From NCBI GenBank assembly GCA_910575495.1, contig CAJTFS010000001.1, positions 310,001 to 374,000 on the forward strand: a DNA stretch of 64,000 bases, in the 5' to 3' direction. The DNA comes from Bacteroidales bacterium. Lineage in GTDB: Bacteria > Bacteroidota > Bacteroidia > Bacteroidales > Rikenellaceae. Both the position numbers and the translations under genes were made by a program. Under the pieces are notes generated by a model. The model saw nothing but the letters and a program-made list of their open reading frames with translations. It ran no database searches and was not told the origin of the DNA. Below, in pieces: positions 7,894 to 16,713 of the stretch; the stretch's first letter is position 1, and each line of letters begins with the position of its first letter.

Positions 7894-8922
7894 TTATTCC
7901 ATTCCTCGGACATGCTTCTCCCAGGCCCAGGCGGAGCGGAGGGTCTCCTCCAGGGAGCGCTCGGCCTTCCATCCGAGCTCGCGGTTGGCCAAGTCGGTGT
8001 CGGCCCACACGGCGGGCACGTCGCCGGCGCGGCGACCGACGATCTTATAGTTGAGTTTCAACCCGTTGGCCTTTTCGAAACCCTCGACCAGCTCCAGCAC
8101 CGAGACGGGACGCCCCGTACCGACGTTGAAAATCTCGTAGCCGGCCTTCATGCGGCCCCCGGTCATGCGCTTGACGGCGGCCACGTGGGCGCGGGCCAGA
8201 TCGACGATGTCGATGTAGTCGCGCAGGCAGGTGCCGTCGGGCGTCGGGTAGTCGCTGCCGAACACCGAGAGACACTCGCGGATGCCGGCGGCCGTCTGCG
8301 TGATGTAGGGCACCAGATTCTGCGGCACGCCGCGCGGCAACTCGCCGATGAGCGCCGAGGGATGGGCGCCGACGGGGTTGAAATAACGCAAAGCGATGCC
8401 CCGCAGCCCATCGTAGGCGGCGCAGCAGTCGCGCAGGATGTCCTCGGCCATCTGCTTGGTGTTGCCGTAGGGCGAAGTGGCGGGCTGACGCGGCGACTGC
8501 TCGGTGACAGGCAGCGCATCGGGCTCGCCGTAGACCGTGGCCGACGACGAAAAGAGGATGTTGGGCCGCCCGAACTCGCGCATCAAAGCGCAGATGTTCA
8601 TGAACGACGCGAGGTTGTTGCGATAATATTTCAACGGCTCGGAAACCGACTCGCCCACAGCCTTGAAAGCGGCGAAATGGATCACCGAATCGAATTCGTA
8701 CTTGCGGAAAACCGCACGCAGGGCCTCCTCGTTGCAGGTATCGACCTGCTCGAAAGGAACGTCGACACCCGTGATGCGGCGCACGCCTTCGACGGCCGCC
8801 GCATCCGAATTGGAGAAGTCGTCGATGATGACGACGCCGAAGCCGGCGCCGACGAGCTCGACGGCCGTATGGGTGCCGATGTAGCCGGCACCGCCCGAAA
8901 TCAATACTGTCTCTTTTTTCAT
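7894..8922 (-). CDS. galE: UDP-glucose 4-epimerase
   Basis: Interconverts UDP-glucose and UDP-galactose (Leloir pathway, glycan precursor supply). The product is 342 residues from the ATG at 8922. The NAD-binding motif GGAGYIGTH is at residues 10-18. The short-chain dehydrogenase catalytic pair is seen as SSATVYG and YGNTK. Also present is the GALE-type block NPVGAHPSALIGE. The 370-residue reading from 9006 is rejected as upstream noncoding sequence. It sits 118 bases after galK and 16 bases before the nucleotidyltransferase. Confidence 0.94.
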   Translation of the reverse strand: MKKETVLISGGAGYIGTHTAVELVGAGFGVVIIDDFSNSDAAAVEGVRRITGVDVPFEQVDTCNEEALRAVFRKYEFDSVIHFAAFKAVGESVSEPLKYYRNNLASFMNICALMREFGRPNILFSSSATVYGEPDALPVTEQSPRQPATSPYGNTKQMAEDILRDCCAAYDGLRGIALRYFNPVGAHPSALIGELPRGVPQNLVPYITQTAAGIRECLSVFGSDYPTPDGTCLRDYIDIVDLARAHVAAVKRMTGGRMKAGYEIFNVGTGRPVSVLELVEGFEKANGLKLNYKIVGRRAGDVPAVWADTDLANRELGWKAERSLEETLRSAWAWEKHVRGME

Positions 8923-9040
8923 CTTGTATAATGGAATCTTTTGCTTGACTGTCCGATGCGACGAATTTCCCGGGATGCAGGTTCGGCCATCGCGGAACCG
9001 ATCCATTGCTCGCCGCGACGGAACCGCATAGCGGGAAGCG

Positions 9041-10171
9041 TCAGAGCCGGCGCGAACCGTCGGAGATCACAACGTCGTAGACCTGCGGCTCGTGGCCGTA
9101 CTTCTCGTTGAAACGCCGTTTTGCCTCGGCGATGAAGCTATCGTAGCGCTCGTCGCGGACCAGATTGATGGTGCAGCCGCCGAACCCGCCGCCCATGATG
9201 CGCGCACCCGTGACTCCGCACTCCTCCGCCACGGCGGCGAGGAAGTCGAGCTCCTCGCACGACACTTCGTAATCGCGCGACATGCCCCAGTGGGTCTCGA
9301 ACATGCGGCGGCCGACGGTCTCGTAATCGCCCTGCTGCAACGCCTCGCAGACATCGAGCACGCGGCGCTCCTCGCCGATGACGTAGCGGGCGCGCCGGTA
9401 ATCCTCGTCGGAAATCCTATCCCTGACGGCGTCGAGCTGCTCCATGGTGGCGCCGCGCAGGAACTCCTGCCCCAGTACTTTGGCAACCCGCTCGCACGAA
9501 GCACGGCGGTCGTTGTAGGGCGAACCGACCAACTCGTGCTTGACGCGCGAATCGACCAGCACCAACCGGTAACCCTTGGGATCGAAGGGGAAATATTCGA
9601 ACTCCATCGAACGGCAGTCGAGACGCATGAGGCACCCCTTGCGGCCGAAGACCGAAGCGAACTGGTCCATGATGCCGCAGTTGACGCCGCAATAGTTGTG
9701 CTCGGTAGCCTGGCCGATGCGGGCAAGCTCGAACTTGTCGATCCCGCAGGCATAGAGTTCGTTCAACGCGAAAGCATAGGTCGATTCGAGCGCGGCGGAC
9801 GACGACATGCCGGCGCCTAAGGGAACGTCGCCCGAGAAGACCGTGTCGAAACCGCCGAGCGCGGCGCCGCGCTTCTGCATCTCGCGGCAGACGCCGAAGA
9901 TGTAGCGGGCCCACGGCTGCGCGGGCTTGTCCTCCTCGCGCAGGCCGAATTCGGCCGTCTCGCCCAGGTCGAGCGCATGGGCGCGCACGCGGTCGGTGCC
10001 GTTGGGGCGGATGGCGGCCACGATGCCCTTGTCGACGGCGCCGGGGAAGACGAAACCGCCGTTGTAGTCGGTATGCTCGCCGATGAGGTTGATGCGCCCC
10101 GGCGAGGCGAAGAGTTCGGCACCCGGGCCGTAAAGCTCGCCGAATTTTTCGGAGACAGGCAGGATATTCAT
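9041..10171 (-). CDS. galK: Galactokinase
   Basis: GHMP-family kinase phosphorylating alpha-D-galactose at C1 with ATP. The product is 376 residues. The galactokinase signature GRINLIGEHTDYNGG is at about 25-39 and the GHMP ATP-loop VPLGAGMSSSAALE at about 115-128. A third GHMP motif, RIMGGGFGGCTINLV, is near the C-terminus. It is the first gene of the galK-galE-NTase operon. galT and a galactose permease are not present. The upstream gap to lnt is 485 bases, and I saw no clear TAnnTTTG box for galK in it. Confidence 0.95.
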   Translation of the reverse strand: MNILPVSEKFGELYGPGAELFASPGRINLIGEHTDYNGGFVFPGAVDKGIVAAIRPNGTDRVRAHALDLGETAEFGLREEDKPAQPWARYIFGVCREMQKRGAALGGFDTVFSGDVPLGAGMSSSAALESTYAFALNELYACGIDKFELARIGQATEHNYCGVNCGIMDQFASVFGRKGCLMRLDCRSMEFEYFPFDPKGYRLVLVDSRVKHELVGSPYNDRRASCERVAKVLGQEFLRGATMEQLDAVRDRISDEDYRRARYVIGEERRVLDVCEALQQGDYETVGRRMFETHWGMSRDYEVSCEELDFLAAVAEECGVTGARIMGGGFGGCTINLVRDERYDSFIAEAKRRFNEKYGHEPQVYDVVISDGSRRL

Positions 10172-10656
10172 ATCGGATTGCGATTTAATTGTCTAAAAGA
10201 AACGAATCGAGGCGGCAACCGGCAAGGTGCGTGCGGACCGCCGCACGATCAATCGTCGCCGTCCGGACTGCACCGGGCCGAACAGAGTTGGAACGTCGCA
10301 AGGCGGCCGGCGTCAACGATCGGTTTTTCATGGTTCGGGTTGAATAATCGTGTAAATATAGCCGTTTTTTACCGAATACGGAAATTTCGGGACGAGAATT
10401 GCGGCCGGAAACAATTTTCGCGGCGCGCACCGCGGTGCTCCCCTCCTTCCGGAACGGAGCTGCATTGCCGGCCGGACCGGATGCCGGAACATCCGGACGC
10501 GAACAAGAACGATGCGGCGACGGAAGATCCTCCCATCGTCCCGGGCGGTCGGGAAGAGAAGAGCACGCCGGCCGCCGATCCGTCATTTTTCACCATTAAT
10601 TTTGGGAATATCCCGGCCTTTGACTACTTTTGCGCTCAGAAAATCCCCCTCCCCTC
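10172..10656. other. 485-base divergent gap between galK and lnt
   Basis: It is mostly GC-rich sequence without a convincing gene on either strand. There is an AT-richer core at about 10325-10385 (tgtaaatatagccgttttttacc), where galK regulation is most likely to lie. The lnt promoter box is at the right end. No repeat of the three dispersed families was noticed here. Confidence 0.5.
10625..10632 (+). promoter_or_regulatory. TACTTTTG promoter box of lnt
   Basis: TACTTTTG matches TAnnTTTG and ends 24 bases before the lnt ATG at 10657. A frame opening with TTG inside this box is therefore not the real start. Confidence 0.55.
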
Positions 10657-12222
10657 ATGTCTCGCAAACTCGCGGCAGCAATCGGCTCGGTCGTGCTTCT
10701 CTCCGGAGGCTGGCTCTCCCTTACGGGACTCACGCTCCCCATGGCGCTGGTACCGCTGCTGTGGATCGGTTCGACGTACGACGCCTCGCGCCGCTCGTGG
10801 TGGAAAGTATTCGGCTGGGCGGCGCTTACCTTCGCGCTGTGGAATGCAGCCACCGTGTGGTGGATCTGGTACGCCACGCCCGTAGGCCCCATAGCGGCGA
10901 CACTGGCCTCCACGACGCTGAATCTGCTGGCTTTCATGCTCTATCATACGGTCTCGAAAAAGGCCCCCAAGGCGTTGGCCTACACGGTGCTGGCGGCGGC
11001 GTGGATCGCCACCGAATATTGGTACACCGTAGGCGAATTCTCGTGGCCCTGGCTGATTCTGGGCAACGGATTCTCGCACGACGTATGGGCCGTGCAATGG
11101 TACGAATATACGGGAGTCCTGGGAGGGTCGCTGTGGGTGCTGCTCTGCAACATCCTCTTTTTCGAAGCCTGGCAGGCCCGCCGCAACGTACGCCGCTGGG
11201 CCGCTGCCGGGTGCATGCTGCTTCTGCCCATGCTCCTGTCGCTGGGGATGTGGCTGGGGTGGAAAGAACCCGACGAAGGAACGGCCCGCGTGACGATCGT
11301 CCAACCCAACGTCGACTGCTACGACAAGTTCCACACCGACGCCGGGCGCCAGGAACGCAACATCGTCGACCTGCTGGCGCAGGTTCCCTCCGACGCGCAG
11401 TTCGTCTTCCTGCCAGAGACCGCCGTGCCGGGCTACTACTGGGAACCCGCCGTCGAAAGCCCGTTCATCGAAGAGATGACCGATACCCTGCGCCGCCGGT
11501 TTCCGGGCGCCCTGCTCGTGACGGGCGCCAACACCCTTCGCTACTATCCGGCCGGCGCGCAGACCCGCACGGCACGGCCGCTGCGAGGCAGCGAAGGCTA
11601 TCACGACATCTACAACACGGCGCTGGGCCTCGATTCGGCGGCGCAGCGGCAGATACACCACAAGGGCCGCCTTGTGATCGGCGTGGAGAAGACCCCGATG
11701 CCGTGGCTTTTCGAATGGCTCGAATTTCTGGTCATCGATCTGGGAGGCACGCTGGGACAGATCGGCGTGGGGCAACACGGCACGGCGTTCGAACATGACG
11801 GCATAACGACAGGGCCGGCCATCTGCTACGAAGGACTCTACGGCGACTTCTACGGCGGATTCGTACGACGCGGCGCCCGATTCATGGCCATCATCTCCAA
11901 CGACGGCTGGTGGGGCGACACGCCGGGCTACCGCCATCTGTTCACCATCTCGCGCCTGCGGGCCATCGAACACCGCCGGGCCGTAGCGCGCGCGGCCAAC
12001 ACGGGACGCTCGGGGTTCATCTCGGCGCGCGGCGACATCGGGCCCACGCTGGAATGGGCAGAGCGCGGCGTGCTGACGGCCGACGTACCGCTCGCCACGC
12101 GGCAGACCTTCTACACGCGCTACGGCGACTACGTGGGCCGCATGGCCGAATATCTGCTGCTGCTCTCGGTACTCTACTACATAGCCTACCGGGTCAAGAA
12201 ACGGAACCATCTCGTACAATAG
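10657..12222 (+). CDS. lnt: Apolipoprotein N-acyltransferase
   Basis: Inner-membrane enzyme that adds the third acyl chain to the N-terminal cysteine of lipoproteins. The product is 521 residues. The N-terminal half holds several membrane segments (residues 5-60, 75-110, 150-215). It is followed by a nitrilase-fold domain with the expected triad: Glu in FLPETAVPGY, Lys in HHKGRLVIGVEK and Cys in AICYEGLYGDF. A final membrane helix (YLLLLSVLYYIAY) closes the protein. The start is ATG 10657, just downstream of a promoter box. folC follows after 12 bases, suggesting cotranscription. Confidence 0.94.
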   Translation: MSRKLAAAIGSVVLLSGGWLSLTGLTLPMALVPLLWIGSTYDASRRSWWKVFGWAALTFALWNAATVWWIWYATPVGPIAATLASTTLNLLAFMLYHTVSKKAPKALAYTVLAAAWIATEYWYTVGEFSWPWLILGNGFSHDVWAVQWYEYTGVLGGSLWVLLCNILFFEAWQARRNVRRWAAAGCMLLLPMLLSLGMWLGWKEPDEGTARVTIVQPNVDCYDKFHTDAGRQERNIVDLLAQVPSDAQFVFLPETAVPGYYWEPAVESPFIEEMTDTLRRRFPGALLVTGANTLRYYPAGAQTRTARPLRGSEGYHDIYNTALGLDSAAQRQIHHKGRLVIGVEKTPMPWLFEWLEFLVIDLGGTLGQIGVGQHGTAFEHDGITTGPAICYEGLYGDFYGGFVRRGARFMAIISNDGWWGDTPGYRHLFTISRLRAIEHRRAVARAANTGRSGFISARGDIGPTLEWAERGVLTADVPLATRQTFYTRYGDYVGRMAEYLLLLSVLYYIAYRVKKRNHLVQ

Positions 12223-12234
12223 CTCACTCTTGAT

Positions 12235-13527
12235 ATGAACTACTCCCAGACCCTCGAATTCCTGTTCCAGGCCCTGCCCGCCTACGAAACCAAAGGCGCC
12301 ACGGCCTACAAGCCGGGACTGGAGCGCATCGCCGCATTCTGCCGCCACACGGGCAACCCGCAGCGCAACTTCTTCACCATACACGTGGCGGGCACCAACG
12401 GCAAAGGCTCCGTATCGCACATCATCGCCTCGGTGCTCCAGCAGGCGGGCTACCGCACGGGGCTCTTCACCTCGCCCCACCTGCGCGACTTCCGCGAACG
12501 GATCCGTGTGGACGGCGAGATGATCCCGAAGCAGAAGGTGGTGAACTTCGTGGACAAGCACCACGACAAGATGGTGGAGCTGGGACTGTCGTTTTTCGAA
12601 ATGACCGCGGCGCTGGCGTTCGACTTCTTTGCGCAGAGCGACGTGGAAGTGGCGGTGATCGAAACCGGACTGGGAGGCCGGCTGGACGCCACGAACATCA
12701 TCATGCCGGTGCTCAGCGTGGTGACCAACGTAGGGCTGGAACACACCGACCTGCTGGGCGACACGCTGCAAAAGATCGCGGCGGAGAAAGCCGGCATCAT
12801 CAAGAAAAGCATCCCGGTGCTGATCGGCGAGAGCGACAACCGCTACGATCCTGTCTTCGAACAGGCAGCCGCGAACAACAAGTCGAAGCTCTGCTACGCC
12901 GAACAGATCTTCGCCTGCGAAGAACAGACGCCGACCGAAGCGGGCCAACGGTTTCGTCTGCGCCGTCTGCGCGACAACCGCAGCTACGAAATACAGCTCG
13001 ACCTGGCGGGCGACTACCAACGCCGCAACATTGTTACGGCAGCTGCGGCCGTGGACTTTCTTCATGAAGAGACGCCGCTGACGATCTCGCGCCGGGCCTT
13101 TCTGGAGGGAACCCGCCATGCAGCGGCCAACACCTCGCTCCAAGGCCGCTGGCAGCGCCTCGGCGAAGCGCCCCTCACCCTTTGCGACACGGGGCACAAT
13201 GCGCACGGCATGGCCTACGTGACGAAACAACTGCAAGCTACGCCGCACAAGAAACTCTACTGCGTTGTGGGATTCGTTCGCGACAAGGACCTGGCGCACA
13301 TTCTGCCGCTTCTGCCGCGCGATGCGCACTATATCTTCACCGCGGCGCAGACCCATCGGGCCCTGCCCGCCGCCGAACTGGCCGCCAAAGCCGCGATCTA
13401 CGGACTGCAGGGCGAAACGGCAGACACCGTAGCCGAAGCTCTGGCCCGCGCCCGCGAACTGGCCGAACCCGACGATGCGATCTTCATCGGCGGCAGCACC
13501 TATGTGGTGGCGGAAGCTTTATTGTAA
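12235..13527 (+). CDS. folC: Bifunctional folylpolyglutamate synthase / dihydrofolate synthase
   Basis: Adds glutamate to dihydropteroate and to folates. The product is 430 residues with the Mur-ligase-like ATP motif AGTNGKGSVSH (about 49-59). Family blocks TSPHLRDFRERI, ETGLGGRLDATN and EHTDLLGDTLQKIAAEKAGI follow. The C-terminal ligase domain contains DTGHNAHG. It is 12 bases after lnt and 14 bases before the AT-richer hypothetical gene. The other folate gene in the window, folK, is 43 kb away. Confidence 0.95.
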   Translation: MNYSQTLEFLFQALPAYETKGATAYKPGLERIAAFCRHTGNPQRNFFTIHVAGTNGKGSVSHIIASVLQQAGYRTGLFTSPHLRDFRERIRVDGEMIPKQKVVNFVDKHHDKMVELGLSFFEMTAALAFDFFAQSDVEVAVIETGLGGRLDATNIIMPVLSVVTNVGLEHTDLLGDTLQKIAAEKAGIIKKSIPVLIGESDNRYDPVFEQAAANNKSKLCYAEQIFACEEQTPTEAGQRFRLRRLRDNRSYEIQLDLAGDYQRRNIVTAAAAVDFLHEETPLTISRRAFLEGTRHAAANTSLQGRWQRLGEAPLTLCDTGHNAHGMAYVTKQLQATPHKKLYCVVGFVRDKDLAHILPLLPRDAHYIFTAAQTHRALPAAELAAKAAIYGLQGETADTVAEALARARELAEPDDAIFIGGSTYVVAEALL

Positions 13528-13541
13528 ACTATTACTTCGCT

Positions 13542-15161
13542 ATGAAATACTGTATATTTGCCATTCTTACCATCTTTGTTTGCGGAATCGGAATCGGACA
13601 CGCCCAAACCGACAATGACGTGGCACGGCTCAAAACCTTGTCAAAATATGAAAAGATGCCGTTTTCCGCAACAGATCAGGTTGAATATCTCCAACAATTC
13701 AAAGGAGATACGATAACTTTCGACATCATTACGCCGAAGCGTATTGTTTTTTTTGTCAAAACAATACCAGATACCGTTTGGCTGACACAAAAGCGAAAAA
13801 GGAATCCCAAGCAGGGCAAGGATTTCGAACTAAACCCTTTTTACAAAGGGGTCAAAGACGAAGCAGGCTATTATACTCCAATTTCTGAAATCGACAAGAA
13901 ACAATTCGTTGTTGCAAACACGAAAATAATGGGCGACGACAAATACCCCGCTTACAACAAATACCTTATCGTCCAGCTGATCGATCTGGAAACCCAAGAA
14001 TTACTCGATTGCATACTTCCGAAATCGACCAAATACGAATTATCCATCTCAGTTCTCAAGGTGCAAAAAGAAATTGATGCCTTGGCTGATAAAAATTATT
14101 ACATTCAAACCTCAGAGCAGTACGCCTCGAATAAAACATTCAAACCGATCTTTCTGCGATCGGGCACTTTCGCGATACGAATCAAAAACAGCGGAGTTGG
14201 AGCTCTCTTGCAGTCGAAGATAGAACTCGCCTTCGAAGAACAGGACGGCACACTGGTCAAATACAAACCCGAACGTTTTTTCGGCAGAGGAACGGTTTTA
14301 TCGAACGATGAATACAACAGCTATATAGCAAGTATTGCGCCCCGTTATATCACTTCTGTCGTTAATAGAACGTTGTTGGAATCGGACATTCGACTGCCTT
14401 TCAGTTTTCAACATATCATAGGCACAACAAACACATATGCTGAGATTTCTCAGAAAATCGACCCTTCGAAATCCTATTCCTCCTCTTCTACTTACCTGAT
14501 GAGCGACGAGGCGATCGGCATCGGAGGTCGACTCGACGTAAAAGGGCAAAAATATTACAAAGCTTTCTATAACGGCAAAGCTTTTTTTATTAATGCTTCC
14601 AACGTAAAATTAACCAATGAACAGAAATCGCGTCTCGATAGTCTGATGCGTTGTTCGCCACAAGAACAGGAAGTATTCTTTCACAAGAGTCTGAATCTGT
14701 TCAAACGAATATATGCAGATGAACTTTCAAACGCCTTGACCACCTTTCAGTCATATATGAAATACGGATTGAACATCGAAACATGGGGAGTTTATGATGA
14801 AAGCGAATATACGGACGGCACGGGCATCCGATTCCGCTTCTTCAATCCGACAGACCAGACTATTAAATACATCACCATAAACTTTGTCGGATACAACGCT
14901 GTAGATGATCCTGTCTCCAGCCGAGGGAAAACCGTGCAGACACGCAAGTGCGTCGGTCCGATCGGACCGGAAGAAACAGCCACTTACAAATTCGAATATG
15001 TATGGTTTACAGACATCGTGCAATATGCAAAAATCCGTTCGATTGTCGTGCAATACAAGAACGGATCGACAAAAACCATTACCAATGCAAAACAGATTAC
15101 ATTCCCCGAAAAACTTAACGAAGTTCTTCATCGATCCAATCCAGTAAAAGATTTTCACTAA
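13542..15161 (+). CDS. Secreted protein of unknown function, AT-richer than its neighbours
   Basis: The product is 539 residues from the ATG at 13542. The N-terminus is a clear Sec signal peptide (YCIFAILTIFVCGIGIGHAQ, cleavage probably after the Ala-x-Ala-like GHA). The mature part is rich in Lys, Asn, Tyr and Ser and mixes predicted beta strands with short helices. I recognise no domain. Late segments such as RFRFFNPTDQTIKYITINFVGYN, split by GPEETATYKFEYVWFTDI, resemble immunoglobulin-like beta-sandwich repeats of cell-surface proteins. Codon choice is visibly richer in A and T than folC or lnt (for example aaa, aat, ata, ttt), which points to recent transfer or relaxed selection. It sits 14 bases after folC and ends before a strong terminator. 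Confidence 0.8.
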   Translation: MKYCIFAILTIFVCGIGIGHAQTDNDVARLKTLSKYEKMPFSATDQVEYLQQFKGDTITFDIITPKRIVFFVKTIPDTVWLTQKRKRNPKQGKDFELNPFYKGVKDEAGYYTPISEIDKKQFVVANTKIMGDDKYPAYNKYLIVQLIDLETQELLDCILPKSTKYELSISVLKVQKEIDALADKNYYIQTSEQYASNKTFKPIFLRSGTFAIRIKNSGVGALLQSKIELAFEEQDGTLVKYKPERFFGRGTVLSNDEYNSYIASIAPRYITSVVNRTLLESDIRLPFSFQHIIGTTNTYAEISQKIDPSKSYSSSSTYLMSDEAIGIGGRLDVKGQKYYKAFYNGKAFFINASNVKLTNEQKSRLDSLMRCSPQEQEVFFHKSLNLFKRIYADELSNALTTFQSYMKYGLNIETWGVYDESEYTDGTGIRFRFFNPTDQTIKYITINFVGYNAVDDPVSSRGKTVQTRKCVGPIGPEETATYKFEYVWFTDIVQYAKIRSIVVQYKNGSTKTITNAKQITFPEKLNEVLHRSNPVKDFH

Positions 15162-15233
15162 ATAATCACGGCTACGGGGAATTTAAAAGACCGCATTCTA
15201 CGAAACAAACTTAACTGATTCAGAAGGAATACC

Positions 15234-15280
15234 ATAAATTAAAAACGAGTGACCTTTTATGTCACTCGTTTTTAATTTAT
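15234..15280. terminator. Bidirectional terminator with a perfect 20-bp stem
   Basis: The left arm 15234-15253 (ataaattaaaaacgagtgac) and right arm 15261-15280 are perfect inverted complements around the loop cttttat. It separates the convergent secreted-protein gene and the DUF3467 gene. The right arm contains the DUF3467 stop codon (15277-15279), so the last codon of that gene is part of its own terminator. Confidence 0.9.
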
Positions 15281-15588
15281 GCTTCCCCCATCTTGGGGCC
15301 GGCCCCGGAAGCGTGCTGGGGCGACGGAATCTCGATTTTGCCCATGCTGCTTTCGTAACGCACGATGTTCTCCTGCAACGAACGGAGCAGCCGCTTGGCA
15401 TGCTCGGGCGTGAGGATGATGCGGCTCTTGACGCGGGCTTTCTGCATGCCCGGCAAAACAGCGGCGAAATCGAGGATGAACTCCGAAGTGGAGTGGGAGA
15501 TGATCGCCAGGTTGGAATAGTGGCCCTGCGCCACCTGCTCGTCCAACTCGATGTCCAGTCCTGATTGATTCGTTTCGGCCATAGGCAT
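15277..15588 (-). CDS. DUF3467 family protein
   Basis: The product is 103 residues from ATG 15588 (or 101 from ATG 15582). The family pattern is easy to see: YSNLAIISHSTSEFILDFAAVLPGMQKARVKSRIILTPEHAKRLLRSL, broken here by no gaps, spanning residues 24-71. This small cytosolic family is very common in Bacteroidota and of unknown function; some relatives sit next to RNA polymerase or stress genes. Here it stands alone, convergent with the secreted protein gene and divergent from the LysE-type exporter. A TACATTTG promoter box lies 18 bases upstream. Confidence 0.9.
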   Translation of the reverse strand: MPMAETNQSGLDIELDEQVAQGHYSNLAIISHSTSEFILDFAAVLPGMQKARVKSRIILTPEHAKRLLRSLQENIVRYESSMGKIEIPSPQHASGAGPKMGEA

Positions 15589-15606
15589 TTTCGATGATTA
15601 CAATTG

Positions 15607-15614
15607 CAAATGTA
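15607..15614 (-). promoter_or_regulatory. TACATTTG promoter box of the DUF3467 gene
   Basis: The plus-strand word caaatgta reads TACATTTG on the minus strand, 18 bases before the ATG at 15588. Confidence 0.6.
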
Positions 15615-15821
15615 GCTTTTTTCGGGAACCGTTATCCCTGCGCCAAATCAAAGTTTTCGATAAATTATCAACAAATCCGTTCTTCGGCTTCGCCCGGGTC
15701 TGCGATCCGGACCGGCAAAATCTGCGCCACCCGAAGTGAGCGCCCCGTCCGCACACACGGCAAAGCCGACCGACAAACGCACGAAACCGCAAAATAAGAG
15801 CGGACCGCACGGCTCTATCCC

Positions 15822-16018
15822 GACAAAATGCAAGCAAGCTTGCTTTTGCCCTCGCTTATCCGAATTTTGGCTTGCGCCGAAGATACTTCCGCTCGACAAA
15901 ATGCAAGCAAGCTTGCTTTTGCCCTCGCTTATCCGTATCTTTGACTCCGTCTTAGATACTTTCGCCTCGGCAATGCTCAAATAAATTTGGCATTCCGCTC
16001 GGCTTATCCGTATCTTTG
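15822..16018 (+). repeat. Family A repeat, about 2.7 units in front of the LysE-type gene
   Basis: Unit 1 (15822-15894) and unit 2 (15895 to about 15970) share gacaaaatgcaagcaagctt, tgcttttgccctcgcttatccg and the following gata ctt ccgctc/tcgcctc blocks. Unit 3 (about 15971-16018) is degenerate on its left side but keeps cgctcggcttatccg plus TATCTTTG. Each unit contains the palindrome aagcaagcttgctt. TATCTTTG boxes are at 15936-15943 and 16011-16018; unit 1 has the decayed word gaattttg. The segment 15615-15821 between this array and the DUF3467 promoter holds no gene that I can support. Confidence 0.85.
16011..16018 (+). promoter_or_regulatory. TATCTTTG promoter box of the LysE-type gene, inside a family A repeat
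   Basis: Perfect TAnnTTTG box 17 bases before the ATG at 16036, forming the last bases of the proximal family A unit. Confidence 0.6.
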
Positions 16019-16035
16019 TACTCCAAAACGAAAGC

Positions 16036-16713
16036 ATGTCACTCGAAATCCTGGAAGAACTGTTCCGCGGCATCTGCGTAGGCATAGCGGCATCGATCAC
16101 GGTCGGGCCGGTGGCTGTGCTGTGCATACAGCGCACGCTCTCCAAGAACCGGCGCTCGGGCATCGTATCGGGACTCGGCGTAGCCTGCGCCGACACCTTC
16201 ATGGCCATGGCGGCGTTCTTCTTCTACTCCATGCTGCAGAGCCAAATCGAGCAGTACAACATCCTGCTGCGCATCGTCGGCGGGCTGCTGGTCATCGTCG
16301 TGGGCGTCTACATCTTCTCGCAGAACCCCGTGCCGCAGATCCGCCGCAACCGGGCCGGCAAGAGTTCGCTGTGGCAGGATTTCGCCTCGATCTTCGGGCT
16401 GACGATCGCCAATTTCATCATGGTCATCCCCTACATCCTCGCATTCTTCGCCGTATTCAACATTTCGAGCGGCGACGTGCAGAGCGAAGGATTCGGCGGC
16501 TTCGTGCGCGCCGTCTTCGTCATCGCGGGATTCTTCGGCGGCGCCGCGGCATGGTGGACCCTCCTGGCCTGCTTCATCAGTCTTTTCCGCCGCCGCTTCC
16601 GGCCCCGCCACATGCTGACGATCAACCATGTGGCCGGACTGTTCATCGGAGTACTGGGCATCTACACCATATTATCCACCTTTTTTGACATCTTCCCCAA
16701 TGTCGGACACTAA
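16036..16713 (+). CDS. LysE/RhtB-family amino-acid exporter
   Basis: Inner-membrane transporter of about six helices; relatives export amino acids or their analogues. The product is 225 residues. The N-terminal helix ends in the family hallmark ITVGPVAVLCIQRTLSKN (residues 21-38), followed by the GIVSGLGVACADT segment. Hydrophobic segments lie at about 10-32, 42-62, 70-92, 115-140, 155-180 and 195-218. The substrate cannot be read from the sequence. The stop overlaps the cmk start by 14 bases, indicating translational coupling. Its promoter is carried by a family A repeat. Confidence 0.85.
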   Translation: MSLEILEELFRGICVGIAASITVGPVAVLCIQRTLSKNRRSGIVSGLGVACADTFMAMAAFFFYSMLQSQIEQYNILLRIVGGLLVIVVGVYIFSQNPVPQIRRNRAGKSSLWQDFASIFGLTIANFIMVIPYILAFFAVFNISSGDVQSEGFGGFVRAVFVIAGFFGGAAAWWTLLACFISLFRRRFRPRHMLTINHVAGLFIGVLGIYTILSTFFDIFPNVGH

